The notes: generated from the sequence alone by a model not told the origin. Shown: positions 1-5,254, counted from the stretch's first letter. The stretch is DNA of 7,282 bases from Synechococcus sp. CO36386bin_37 (GCA_011525445.1 WTGE01000012.1:1-7282), one strand, 5' to 3'. Translations and numbers: made by a program.

Positions 1-351
1 CAGCAGTACATTGCCCTGTCGAATCGGTAACTCCAGATAATCGCGATGACCAGGTCCGCCATCGACCTGTAGATCCAGGATGCCCTCAACGAGGTTCGGA
101 AGCGTCAGGGTGAGCTGGCCCTTCGATCCGATCTGACCGAGCTCTTCCCCCGGTGTCCCATCAGCGTTCAGCAAGCGAACGACAGCACCTTCAACAGGTT
201 CCCCTGTGGAGAAACTGCTGCTCAGCTCCAATTGACCATCGAGATAGCGCAGTGAGCTTTCGATTCCATGGGCGTGGGCCTGCCGGCCTGCTGTCAGTGC
301 CAGCCCCAGAGCTGCGACTGCCACCAACAGCCGACTTGAAATCACGGACAT
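1..351 (-). CDS. Exported protein of unknown function with N-terminal His after signal cleavage (partial, runs off left edge)
   Basis: An open frame of 117 codons starts at ATG 351-349 and reads without a stop to the window edge, so the C-terminus is missing. Residues 1-27 form a signal peptide: basic start, hydrophobic core LLVAVAALGLALTA, and a cleavage site AHA|HG, so the mature protein would begin with His-Gly. The following residues (about 28-117) look like a small beta-sandwich, with the phrase GEPVEGAVVRLLNADG, as in DUF4198 or carboxypeptidase-regulatory-like periplasmic domains. Several metal-handling exported proteins (CopC, CbiL/DUF4198 type) start their mature chain with His, so a metal role is possible, but this is inference. 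The start lies 22 bp after the stop of the cyclo-ligase gene on the same strand, which suggests one transcript. No convincing Shine-Dalgarno is seen. The protein nature and export are fairly sure; the function is not. Confidence 0.8.
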   Translation of the reverse strand, partial: MSVISSRLLVAVAALGLALTAGRQAHAHGIESSLRYLDGQLELSSSFSTGEPVEGAVVRLLNADGTPGEELGQIGSKGQLTLTLPNLVEGILDLQVDGGPGHRDYLELPIRQGNVLL

Positions 352-373
352 GGTGCTAGGGGGTCTTGGATCG

Positions 374-1000
374 TCATCTTGCAGAACTTTCGCTTCGCTG
401 GCCAGTCCACCGTCTCTTCCATCCGTTTTCAGTGATCCAGCCATCCAGGGCCCGATCCCATGGATCTGCAGGGAGAGGAGACGAGCACACGCAGGCCTCT
501 GGCAGAACAGCCAATGTCTTCAGGTCTGACCATCCCGTTTGACGCAGTAACCGGTCGTAACACCCTCCCCCATAACCCAGGCGAACACCGTTTGGATCGA
601 TGGCAAGAGCGGGGATCAGAAGAAGGGCGAGCTCCATCGGCTGGAGCGCAGGAGATGCCAGAGGAGCTGGGATGGAGAAGGCATCCCTGTGCAGTTCTGC
701 CTGCGATGGGGCTTTTCTCCAACAGTGATAGGTGATGCTGTAATCCGCTGCCGTGGCTGGCAGAGCCAAGGGTGCAGGTTGCCGATCAGCCAGGCATCGT
801 AAATCCGGTTCCCCGGGCAGAGGCCAGGTGATGCCGATGGCGCCCATGCGTGTGGTCTCACTGTTTTCCCTGAGAAAAGCGAGCACGTTGTTCACGAGCG
901 CGTCATTGAGCATTGGCATCAGCGCGTCGCGCAGGCGTCGGTATTCAGATCTAAGGGCTGTTTTGGGGCGGTGTTCTCTCCCAAGGTGTTCTGTGGTCAT
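374..1000 (-). CDS. 5-formyltetrahydrofolate cyclo-ligase (MTHFS)
   Basis: This 208-residue protein matches the ATP-dependent enzyme that converts 5-formyl-THF to 5,10-methenyl-THF in cytosolic one-carbon metabolism. The family signature is seen near residues 130-150: PALAIDPNGVRLGYGGGCYDR, the glycine-rich ATP/substrate loop (usually GGGYYDR; here Cys replaces the first Tyr). The N-terminal K-x2-LR-x3-RRLR segment (residues 13-24) is the usual basic phosphate-contacting helix, and W-P-L-P-G-E-P-D near residues 59-66 corresponds to the conserved substrate-loop region. The length is normal for the family (about 190-210). The start at ATG 1000 gives the full N-terminal helix; no strong Shine-Dalgarno precedes it, which is common in cyanobacteria. 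The gene is probably cotranscribed with the exported protein downstream (1-351) and is divergent from the small secreted protein at 1161. I see no sign of damage. Confidence 0.93.
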   Translation of the reverse strand: MTTEHLGREHRPKTALRSEYRRLRDALMPMLNDALVNNVLAFLRENSETTRMGAIGITWPLPGEPDLRCLADRQPAPLALPATAADYSITYHCWRKAPSQAELHRDAFSIPAPLASPALQPMELALLLIPALAIDPNGVRLGYGGGCYDRLLRQTGWSDLKTLAVLPEACVCSSPLPADPWDRALDGWITENGWKRRWTGQRSESSAR

Positions 1001-1160
1001 GGTCTTGTTGGAAACTTGGCCCGATGGCCTGCTGTTGAAGATCCAGATGGGTAGATGGTGTTGTACCCGGCAAAAATTGGAACAGAGGAGATCCAGGTTG
1101 CCTGAGAGTCGCGTTGCTCTGTTTGTGAATTAGAACTCTGAATTAGGGACTGACTCGAGA
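1001..1160. promoter_or_regulatory. Divergent intergenic region with a 7-bp direct repeat
   Basis: This 160-bp gap separates the divergent starts of the cyclo-ligase and the small secreted protein, so it should carry both promoters. Just upstream of the plus-strand gene the heptamer GAATTAG occurs twice with a 13-bp period (about 1127-1146), on one DNA face offset. I see no confident -35/-10 pair for either gene, so only the location, not the exact promoter, is supported. Confidence 0.35.
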
Positions 1161-1382
1161 ATGCGAGCCGCTTTGTTTTGTGCCTCTCTGCTGTTAGCTC
1201 TACCTGTGTCAGCGGCTCATCAGGGCACCTCAAATGCCCAGGGTGTCAATGAACAGATCGCGGTAGCTCAGGCAATGCGTGGTGTGCCAAAGGATGCAAC
1301 GGTTGTCGACACCAAGTGCAGGGAATTTGGTGTTGGTGCATTCACCTACCGGTTTCAATGCTCGGTGAAATGGACGCGCTGA
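1161..1382 (+). CDS. Small secreted protein, 73 residues, unknown function
   Basis: A 73-residue frame starts with a clear signal peptide (residues 1-19; core ALFCASLLLALPVSA, cleavage near SAA or SA|AH). The mature part is about 54 residues and carries two cysteines (in DTKCREF and FQCSVKW) about 14 residues apart, able to form one disulfide in the periplasm. The C-terminal half (VGAFTYRFQCSVKWT) reads like a short beta-hairpin. AGGGA ends 11 nt before the ATG, a loosely spaced Shine-Dalgarno. It is transcribed divergently from the cyclo-ligase; the 160 bp between them must hold both promoters. An overlapping minus-strand frame exists but has poor composition. Proteins of this general type (short, signal peptide, two Cys) are common conserved hypotheticals in marine picocyanobacteria; that is recalled, not checked. 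I do not recognise a function. Confidence 0.72.
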   Translation: MRAALFCASLLLALPVSAAHQGTSNAQGVNEQIAVAQAMRGVPKDATVVDTKCREFGVGAFTYRFQCSVKWTR

Positions 1383-1517
1383 TTGTGACGACCTGAATGC
1401 AAACTTGGAGTTCAACTGTAAAGACCGATGCTGAGGACCAGGTCTCTTAACAAAGGCAGAGGCTTCTCCCTCGGCTACAACAGCAGTTGTTTTCAATCGC
1501 TGCTCCGGTTGACCGAT

Positions 1518-1631
1518 CTAGAGCTTTTGTGACTTGTTCTGATTGGGATGATGTTCTGCGTAGGCGATCGAGGTGTAACTCACGATGATCAGAACTAAAC
1601 ACAGGGTTCCAACCCAGTTGATGGAGGCCAT
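1518..1631 (-). CDS. Single-pass membrane microprotein, 37 residues, unknown function
   Basis: A minus-strand frame of 37 codons plus TAG starts at ATG 1631-1629. A good Shine-Dalgarno, GGGAG, lies 7 nt upstream, stronger than for most genes here and the reason I trust this start. Residues 1-6 are short and polar (MASINW), residues 7-24 form one continuous hydrophobic stretch containing GTLCLVLIIV, and the last dozen residues are hydrophilic with His, Asn, Lys and Gln. This is the layout of a single transmembrane helix with a short basic tail; the YAEHH junction could also be a signal-peptide cleavage site. Length and layout recall the low-molecular-mass subunits of photosynthetic or respiratory membrane complexes, but it does not match PsbN, PetN or others I can recall, so no name is given. 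It is too short for ordinary gene callers and may be unannotated. Confidence 0.6.
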   Translation of the reverse strand: MASINWVGTLCLVLIIVSYTSIAYAEHHPNQNKSQKL

Positions 1632-1823
1632 TTGCAATCTCCCGGCAATCGTTCTATAGACCAGTAAAGCCAGACCAGCACTCAACAGAGCTCGACAGGT
1701 GCCGACGATGTCATGTTCCTAAATTTTTCTTCTAAAACAATATTGACAGGGTGTCTTTTCAAGGTTCACGAGCGTCTGAGGCGATGTCTTGGAGAGCATG
1801 GGAATGCTTTGTTGAGTGCGAAT

Positions 1824-2564
1824 TCAAACCAATGAGACATGACCGCTGGTGATATCGAAATATCCCACCACAATTTGAAGATTGCCGGCTTCAACGGCAC
1901 TGGACAGGATGCGGCTGCGTGACATGAGTTGATGAGCGGTGGCGCATGCGTTGGTCTTGATCGCGGCTTCCAGGCTGTCTCCAGTTGTCAAATTGGCTTG
2001 GATGGGTTGGAGGAGCTGGTCTAAGAGTGGTGAGAGCGACTTGTTTGTCCTTGCTGCTTGAACAGCTCCACAATTGCTGTGTCCTAACACCATGATTAAG
2101 GGGGTTTTTAAGACGGCAACGCCATACTCGAGAGAGGCAATTCCCTCATCAAAAGGCGTATTGCCTGCGTTGCGAACCACGAACAAATCACCAGCAGCTG
2201 CATCGAAAATCCACTCTGGCGAAACTCTTGAGTCGGCACAGCTGATGATGGAAGCCCAGGGAGATTGGTCGTCTTCCAGAACGCTTGCAGAAAGAAAACA
2301 ATGATCTTTCCAAAGATTCGACATCAGTTGCGCTCTTTCGTTTCTCCCTGAGGTCCCATTTTTGGCTTGCCAAGCCTCTGCAAATCGTTGATTTCCCTCG
2401 ATCAGGGCCGTCAGCGAATCGTCTGGGCGACAGGAGCGGACTGATTCATGGATCGTTAAGGCAGCTGCTTCTGCCGTCTCGGATTGGAAAAGCTGCATTG
2501 CCGCAGCGAATCCAATGACCATCTGGCCGTTACCCAGCAGGAAGGAGCGCCGGCTGAGGGTCAT
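1824..2564 (-). CDS. Beta-class carbonic anhydrase with Tat signal (exported)
   Basis: This 246-residue protein interconverts CO2 and bicarbonate. The beta-class zinc site is complete: Cys109, Asp111 and Arg113 in CADSRVSPE, then His162 and Cys165 in GHSNCGAV. The usual strand RNAGNTPFDEG and the closing GYFDITSGHVSLV are also present. The N-terminus is a twin-arginine signal: SRRSFLLG at residues 4-11, a moderately hydrophobic stretch to about residue 28, and an AEA|A-like cleavage site near 31-34, so the enzyme should be exported folded, with zinc, to the periplasm or thylakoid lumen. The signal fixes the ATG at 2564. Exported beta-CAs in cyanobacteria are thought to help CO2/HCO3- exchange at the cell surface or recover leaked CO2. 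The nearest upstream gene on the same strand is 420 bp away, so it probably has its own promoter. An 8-codon GTG frame with a good Shine-Dalgarno overlaps its start. Confidence in family is very high; physiological role is inferred. Confidence 0.95.
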   Translation of the reverse strand: MTLSRRSFLLGNGQMVIGFAAAMQLFQSETAEAAALTIHESVRSCRPDDSLTALIEGNQRFAEAWQAKNGTSGRNERAQLMSNLWKDHCFLSASVLEDDQSPWASIISCADSRVSPEWIFDAAAGDLFVVRNAGNTPFDEGIASLEYGVAVLKTPLIMVLGHSNCGAVQAARTNKSLSPLLDQLLQPIQANLTTGDSLEAAIKTNACATAHQLMSRSRILSSAVEAGNLQIVVGYFDITSGHVSLV

Positions 2565-2584
2565 GGAATTCTGTTCTCGTTCAC
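2561..2584 (-). promoter_or_regulatory. Candidate translational-coupling mini-ORF at the carbonic anhydrase start
   Basis: On the minus strand GTG 2584-2582 begins a 7-codon frame (V/M-N-E-N-R-I-P) whose TGA overlaps the carbonic anhydrase ATG as ATGA. AGGGAG (2597-2592) lies 7 nt before the GTG, whereas the carbonic anhydrase ATG itself lacks a good Shine-Dalgarno. Ribosomes may load here and re-initiate on the enzyme gene. It could be coincidence in so short a stretch. Confidence 0.3.
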
Positions 2585-2983
2585 GTCTGTGCTCCCTAAA
2601 AACGGACGACGTGGAGCAGGCAATGTCTCAAAGCTGCATGGAGTTGGCACAGGGGGATCTATCCTGGAAGAGGCAGGTGCCAGTGGAACTTTAGGATTTA
2701 AACAGATTGATCGTTTGAATCGCTCCTTTTGCAGTGCAATCGATACTTGTTTCCTAAACTTTAAGAAATGTATGTACAGCCGTCATGTTGGTTTTCACGA
2801 TGACGTGCATCCTTCCTGTTGAGTACGAGGCCACGCACAACGCAAGAGAGAGTGCCGATTTGGTCGCAGGATCAGAGGTCTAACCTCACTTGTCTGACGC
2901 TGATTTGAGTTTTTGTTCTATACCCTGAGATCACCCTGACTAAGGGCTTTATCGGAACTCCAGCTCACTAGCGGAGGGAGTGT
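2565..2983. other. Intergenic region upstream of the carbonic anhydrase gene
   Basis: About 420 bp without a convincing gene. It should hold the carbonic anhydrase promoter. Visible small elements: an odd palindrome TTGCAGTGCAA at 2729-2739; an inverted repeat GAGGT-CTA-ACCTC at 2875-2887 without a following T-run; a loose hairpin CGTCAT/ATGACG at 2781-2805; and CCCT-GACTA-AGGG near 2935-2947. Two tiny frames occur: an 18-codon minus-strand frame (2754-2810) with AGGA close to its ATG, and a 23-codon plus-strand frame (2623-2694) with GGAG 6 nt before its ATG. Neither has enough length to be judged real. A longer plus-strand frame (2484-2822) is antisense to the enzyme's signal region and has coding-poor composition. 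Confidence 0.5.
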
Positions 2984-3208
2984 TTAGATCGTCTCTGCGG
3001 AGAGATAGAGAGATCCAGCAAACCTATCCCGTCGTTTTTGCGTGTTCAAAACTGAACGCAGATCTCCCTGTGTTTCGCGGTGATAAAGCAACTCTGCAAG
3101 CTGAACGAGATTTCCTCCCGTTTCCAAATAGTTGTCCACGCTCTCGAATCCATTGTTGGTAAGCCACTGAACCGTGAGGTGGATTGCAGTTTCTTCGACC
3201 CGGGTCAT
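2984..3208 (-). CDS. Hypothetical 74-residue cytosolic protein
   Basis: A 74-residue frame starts at ATG 3208 and ends with TAA at 2984-2986. It has no signal peptide or membrane segment. The composition is protein-like and balanced, with predicted helices around residues 3-19 (VEETAIHLTVQWLTNNG) and 31-50 (LETGG to LRSV), and a basic stretch QKRRDR near residues 57-62. It contains no cysteine. The overlapping plus-strand frame is less protein-like. It lies on the same strand just downstream of cyAbrB, but the strong terminator between them argues for its own promoter: TTGACA (3260-3255) and the -10-like TAAAAT (3253-3248) fall in the 50 bp before the ATG, although not at the standard mutual spacing. 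No clear Shine-Dalgarno is visible. I do not recognise the family. Confidence 0.6.
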   Translation of the reverse strand: MTRVEETAIHLTVQWLTNNGFESVDNYLETGGNLVQLAELLYHRETQGDLRSVLNTQKRRDRFAGSLYLSAETI

Positions 3209-3261
3209 GGCTTCAATAGAGCAAGGGTACGTTTTTGTTGAGGTGTGATTTTAGTGTCAAG

Positions 3262-3290
3262 CAATAAAAAACCCCGCTCTTGGCGGGGTT
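3262..3290 (-). terminator. Intrinsic terminator of the cyAbrB gene
   Basis: An 8-bp perfect stem AACCCCGC/GCGGGGTT (3290-3283 with 3277-3270 on the minus strand) with a 5-nt loop is followed on the minus strand by a T-run (TTTTTTATTG). It begins 25 bp after the cyAbrB stop. The orientation of the T-run assigns it to minus-strand transcription, so it ends the cyAbrB transcript before the 74-residue gene. Confidence 0.9.
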
Positions 3291-3314
3291 AGGCTCAACT
3301 GAATGAGAAAGGAC

Positions 3315-3683
3315 TCACTCTTCGCTCTCTTCTTCTCCACCCACAGGAATGAGACGGATCGCTTTCTTGCCAAGTTTGATTGTGAATTCGTCACCCACTT
3401 GGAGATCGAGCATGGCCGTATAAGCCTTGCCAATCAGCAGATTGCCATTTCCTTGAACGGTTGCTACGTAAGAAAGCTTACGTCCGCCTTTACCAACACC
3501 AGCGTTTCCGCCGCCAAGGTCAATGCCTTTGGCGTTGAGGAGAGCTTCATAAAAGGCTGTGAAATTGACCCGATCGCTGCCGTCTTTCTTTTTGGAGACG
3601 TAGCCGCAAGCAGTCGCGAGATCAGTCTTGGAAACATCGCCTAGGTCTTTGACCTTGTTCAGAAGTTCGGATCCGGTAAGCAT
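3315..3683 (-). CDS. cyAbrB-type transcriptional regulator
   Basis: This 122-residue protein is a cyanobacterial AbrB-like DNA-binding protein. The family-specific N-terminal region is seen at residues 2-60 (LTGSELLNKVKDLGDVSKTD, then TACGYVSKKKDG and FYEALLNAKGIDLGG). The AbrB-type segment follows at about residues 70-113: LSYVATVQGNGNLLIGKAY, then LDLQVGDEFTIKLGKKAIRL, which in this family lies C-terminal. An acidic tail (EEESEE) ends it. A longer frame would start at ATG 3713, but homologues as I recall them begin with MLTG, so I chose ATG 3683. In Synechocystis the paralogues Sll0359 and Sll0822 control nitrogen-, carbon-uptake and hydrogenase genes; marine picocyanobacteria keep related copies. 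A perfect inverted repeat covers its ribosome-binding region and a strong terminator follows it, so it is a monocistronic unit. Which paralogue it is cannot be told without alignment. Confidence 0.93.
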   Translation of the reverse strand: MLTGSELLNKVKDLGDVSKTDLATACGYVSKKKDGSDRVNFTAFYEALLNAKGIDLGGGNAGVGKGGRKLSYVATVQGNGNLLIGKAYTAMLDLQVGDEFTIKLGKKAIRLIPVGGEEESEE

Positions 3684-3684
3684 T

Positions 3685-3700
3685 GGAAACTTTCGTTTCC
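3685..3700 (-). promoter_or_regulatory. Perfect inverted repeat at the cyAbrB start (operator or RNA hairpin)
   Basis: On the minus strand GGAAAC-GAAA-GTTTCC ends one base before the cyAbrB ATG. As RNA it would make a 6-bp hairpin with a GAAA (GNRA-type) loop that includes the AAGGA-like Shine-Dalgarno in its left arm. As DNA it is a 16-bp dyad suitable for a dimeric regulator, possibly cyAbrB itself. Confidence 0.5.
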
Positions 3701-3703
3701 TTA

Positions 3704-3733
3704 TTACTAACAAACCCCATGCCTTCTAGTCAA
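3704..3733 (-). promoter_or_regulatory. Candidate cyAbrB promoter
   Basis: On the minus strand TTGACT (3733-3728) is followed after 18 bp by TAGTAA (3709-3704), a good -35 with a poor -10. The predicted transcript would start at or inside the inverted repeat next to the ATG, giving a very short leader. The match is partial, so this is tentative. Confidence 0.35.
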
Positions 3734-3792
3734 CTTTTTGCTGATTTCAGTTGTTGTTCCTCTTGCCTCCATTGCGATGAGGAAAGGATTCA

Positions 3793-3894
3793 GTGCGCAT
3801 AATTCAGCTTGAAGTAGGTTGCAGCGTTTTCTTTTCCTTAGTGTTTGCAGTGCATCTTGGGATTAGAGAGATGATCCTGTTCATTCAGATCTGA
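3793..3894 (+). CDS. Candidate membrane microprotein, 33 residues
   Basis: A GTG codon at 3793 begins a 33-codon frame ending in TGA at 3892-3894. It is preceded by the purine-rich GAGGAAAGGA (3779-3788), an unusually strong Shine-Dalgarno for this window, 4-9 nt from the start. Residues 8-24 form a hydrophobic stretch (VGCSVFFSLVFAVHLGI), and the tail REMILFIQI is amphipathic to hydrophobic. An in-frame TGA lies just upstream of the Shine-Dalgarno, so the frame cannot extend. It would be transcribed divergently from cyAbrB. There is no homology evidence, and short hydrophobic frames arise by chance, so this stays a candidate. Confidence 0.3.
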   Translation: MRIIQLEVGCSVFFSLVFAVHLGIREMILFIQI

Positions 3895-4642
3895 GCTGTG
3901 CGCCTGATCTCCTTTTGATCTTTGGATCAAGCGGTGCATGATGGGGTGGAATGATTTAGGCCTTCAAGAGAATGGATGCCTCTCTGGCTCAAGCTTCTGC
4001 AGAACGACGGGATCAATGCGCTTATTGATTGGTTTTGCCTGCTTATGACCACTTTTGACCACCATGCAGGAGTTCAAAAGGCTTCCGCTCCAGTTGTGAA
4101 CAGCTGCACTCCCGTTGTTACTGAAAGCTCTTGGCCTGCTTGCTTCCTTGCCCTAAATCCAGTGGCCGGAAGCTGCTGATAGGGCGCAGGCTTATTCACC
4201 TAATTGATGTGTCATGCCGATCTGTTGCAAATCAGTGGTGTCAGGCATGGATAAAGACAGTGCTGGACTAAGTCAGTGTCTGTTCCCTGGGTGCTCACAA
4301 CACAGTGGAGGGAATTTGCACCATCACTGGACTTACAACCCGATAGGCCCCAAAAAATCGTGGTTCCTTCGATCAAACATGCTCAACAGCCCAGAGGGCA
4401 ATGAATAGCAATCGATTTGTACTCAGTGGGTGGCTTTTCAGCTGTGTTCACCCTCGGTCAAGAGTCGCCTCTCTCTCATTCAGCCTTGAGTTGATCTGTG
4501 CTATGTGATCACTTAACCTAAAAGACCATCCTGGCTTATTGAGCGTCCTGCTTTGAGGGCGTCCAATGATTGACTTTTCTCTGCATCTAGCAACCTTCAT
4601 CCAAGGCTTACCTTGAACCTTCCATCATGGAGGCTCATTTGA
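3895..4642. other. Gene-poor region without recognisable coding content
   Basis: About 750 bp in which no frame on either strand looks like a known or convincing protein; the minus strand is stop-rich. Plus-strand frames at 3976-4179 (67 residues) and 4214-4408 (64 residues; an internal ATG at 4247 gives a 53-residue Cys/His-rich version) lack Shine-Dalgarno sequences and have irregular composition. Tiny frames at 4401-4508 and 4566-4616 follow purine-rich stretches but are too short to judge. Small inverted repeats are visible: TTGATC-tttg-GATCAA (3915-3930), GCCCTA/TAGGGC (4150-4185), CATGCC/GGCATG (4213-4249), and the palindrome GTGATCAC near 4505-4512. None has a T-run. Decayed genes, or an unlisted non-coding RNA, are both possible. 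Confidence 0.45.
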
Positions 4643-4984
4643 GTTGCGTTTGTTGACATCCATTTGCCTTTTGAGTCGCTACCCGCACTGACTGACCTAA
4701 TCCTGACCAAGCTTAGTTTTACTTACCGATTTGGTATTGACTTGGCATTCATTGCCTCAAACGCTCCAGATCTTCACCACGGGCTTGAGCATGCCTGCAT
4801 CGAGCTAGATCCGAAGCGTTTCAAGTGCTTTTTTGAACGCGTAGCCCTGCAGGTCAGAAGAACGAGTTGTTTTTCCTGCAACAGTGATAATCATCGTGAA
4901 GCGGCAATTGGTTCCTGGGCTCTGGTTTGCAAAGAACGCTTTTGGCGCAGGATTGGAGAGAACCTCAGTCCAGATTCTTTAAGA

Positions 4985-5254
4985 ATGCCTGCAGCGAAAT
5001 CAACGACCACACCCAACGTTCGTTGTTGGGTGTGGTTCAAGAACAACCCACTCAAAGAAGACGGCTCTTGGAAGGGGGGTTGGTATGGTGCCCCTTCCGT
5101 GATCGGGGGGATCAGAATTGAGCATCATGATTACGTCCCCTGCCGTGTGCCTGAGTGGAGGGTGGTGTTTTCAGAACCAGCTGATCTGGAAGCATCTCCT
5201 TCGATCCCGGAGAACGCGGAATGGAAGCTGTTTCCAACGGAACCACAAACCTAA
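4985..5254 (+). CDS. Hypothetical 89-residue Trp-rich protein (start uncertain; open frame from 4643)
   Basis: From ATG 4985 an 89-residue frame ends in TAA at 5252-5254. The middle has the feel of a conserved fold: CWVWFKNNP, then DGSWKGGWYGAPSVIGGIRI, then HDYVPCRVPEWRVVFSEP, with five or more Trp and two Cys, and no signal peptide. I do not recognise a family; hypotheticals of this style occur in marine Synechococcus (recalled, unchecked). The start is uncertain: no good Shine-Dalgarno precedes ATG 4985, and the same frame stays open upstream to a TGA at 4640-4642 with only TTG-type starts (first TTG at 4664, which would give 196 residues). A perfect 12-bp hairpin lies in codons 8-18. The gene stands alone, with no same-strand partner nearby. 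Confidence 0.6.
   Translation: MPAAKSTTTPNVRCWVWFKNNPLKEDGSWKGGWYGAPSVIGGIRIEHHDYVPCRVPEWRVVFSEPADLEASPSIPENAEWKLFPTEPQT
5005..5037. repeat. Perfect 12-bp inverted repeat inside the 89-residue gene
   Basis: ACCACACCCAAC (5006-5017) pairs perfectly with GTTGGGTGTGGT (5025-5036) around a 7-nt loop, with a further G-U pair outside. No T-run follows on either strand, so it is not an ordinary terminator. It begins 21 bases into the coding sequence if ATG 4985 is the start, where an RNA hairpin could slow initiation or early elongation. Confidence 0.8.

Noticed and set aside
997..1233. 78-residue minus-strand frame whose stop overlaps the cyclo-ligase ATG
   Set aside because: The ATGA overlap looks like coupling, but the composition is unlike a protein and it overlaps the signal peptide of the better-supported small secreted protein on the other strand.
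1477..1493. ACAAC-agca-GTTGT followed by TTTT as terminator of the small secreted protein gene
   Set aside because: Only 5 bp, AT-rich and with a short T-run; too weak to call.
2623..2694. 23-residue plus-strand frame with GGAG 6 nt before ATG
   Set aside because: Frames this short with such a site arise by chance; no hydrophobic or other recognisable feature.
2754..2810. 18-residue minus-strand frame upstream of the carbonic anhydrase, possible leader peptide
   Set aside because: Too short to judge, the AGGA lies too close to the ATG, and there is no run of regulatory codons or attenuator hairpin.
2484..2822. 112-residue plus-strand frame
   Set aside because: Antisense to the carbonic anhydrase signal region, without a Shine-Dalgarno and with irregular composition.
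4214..4508. Two short plus-strand frames (53 or 64 and 35 residues) overlapping by 8 bp, like a toxin-antitoxin pair
   Set aside because: No family resemblance, poor ribosome sites and irregular composition; the overlap alone is not enough.
4503..4513. TGTGATCACT palindrome as a CRP-type site
   Set aside because: The half-sites are fused without the 6-bp spacer that CRP-family sites need, and there is no gene start nearby.
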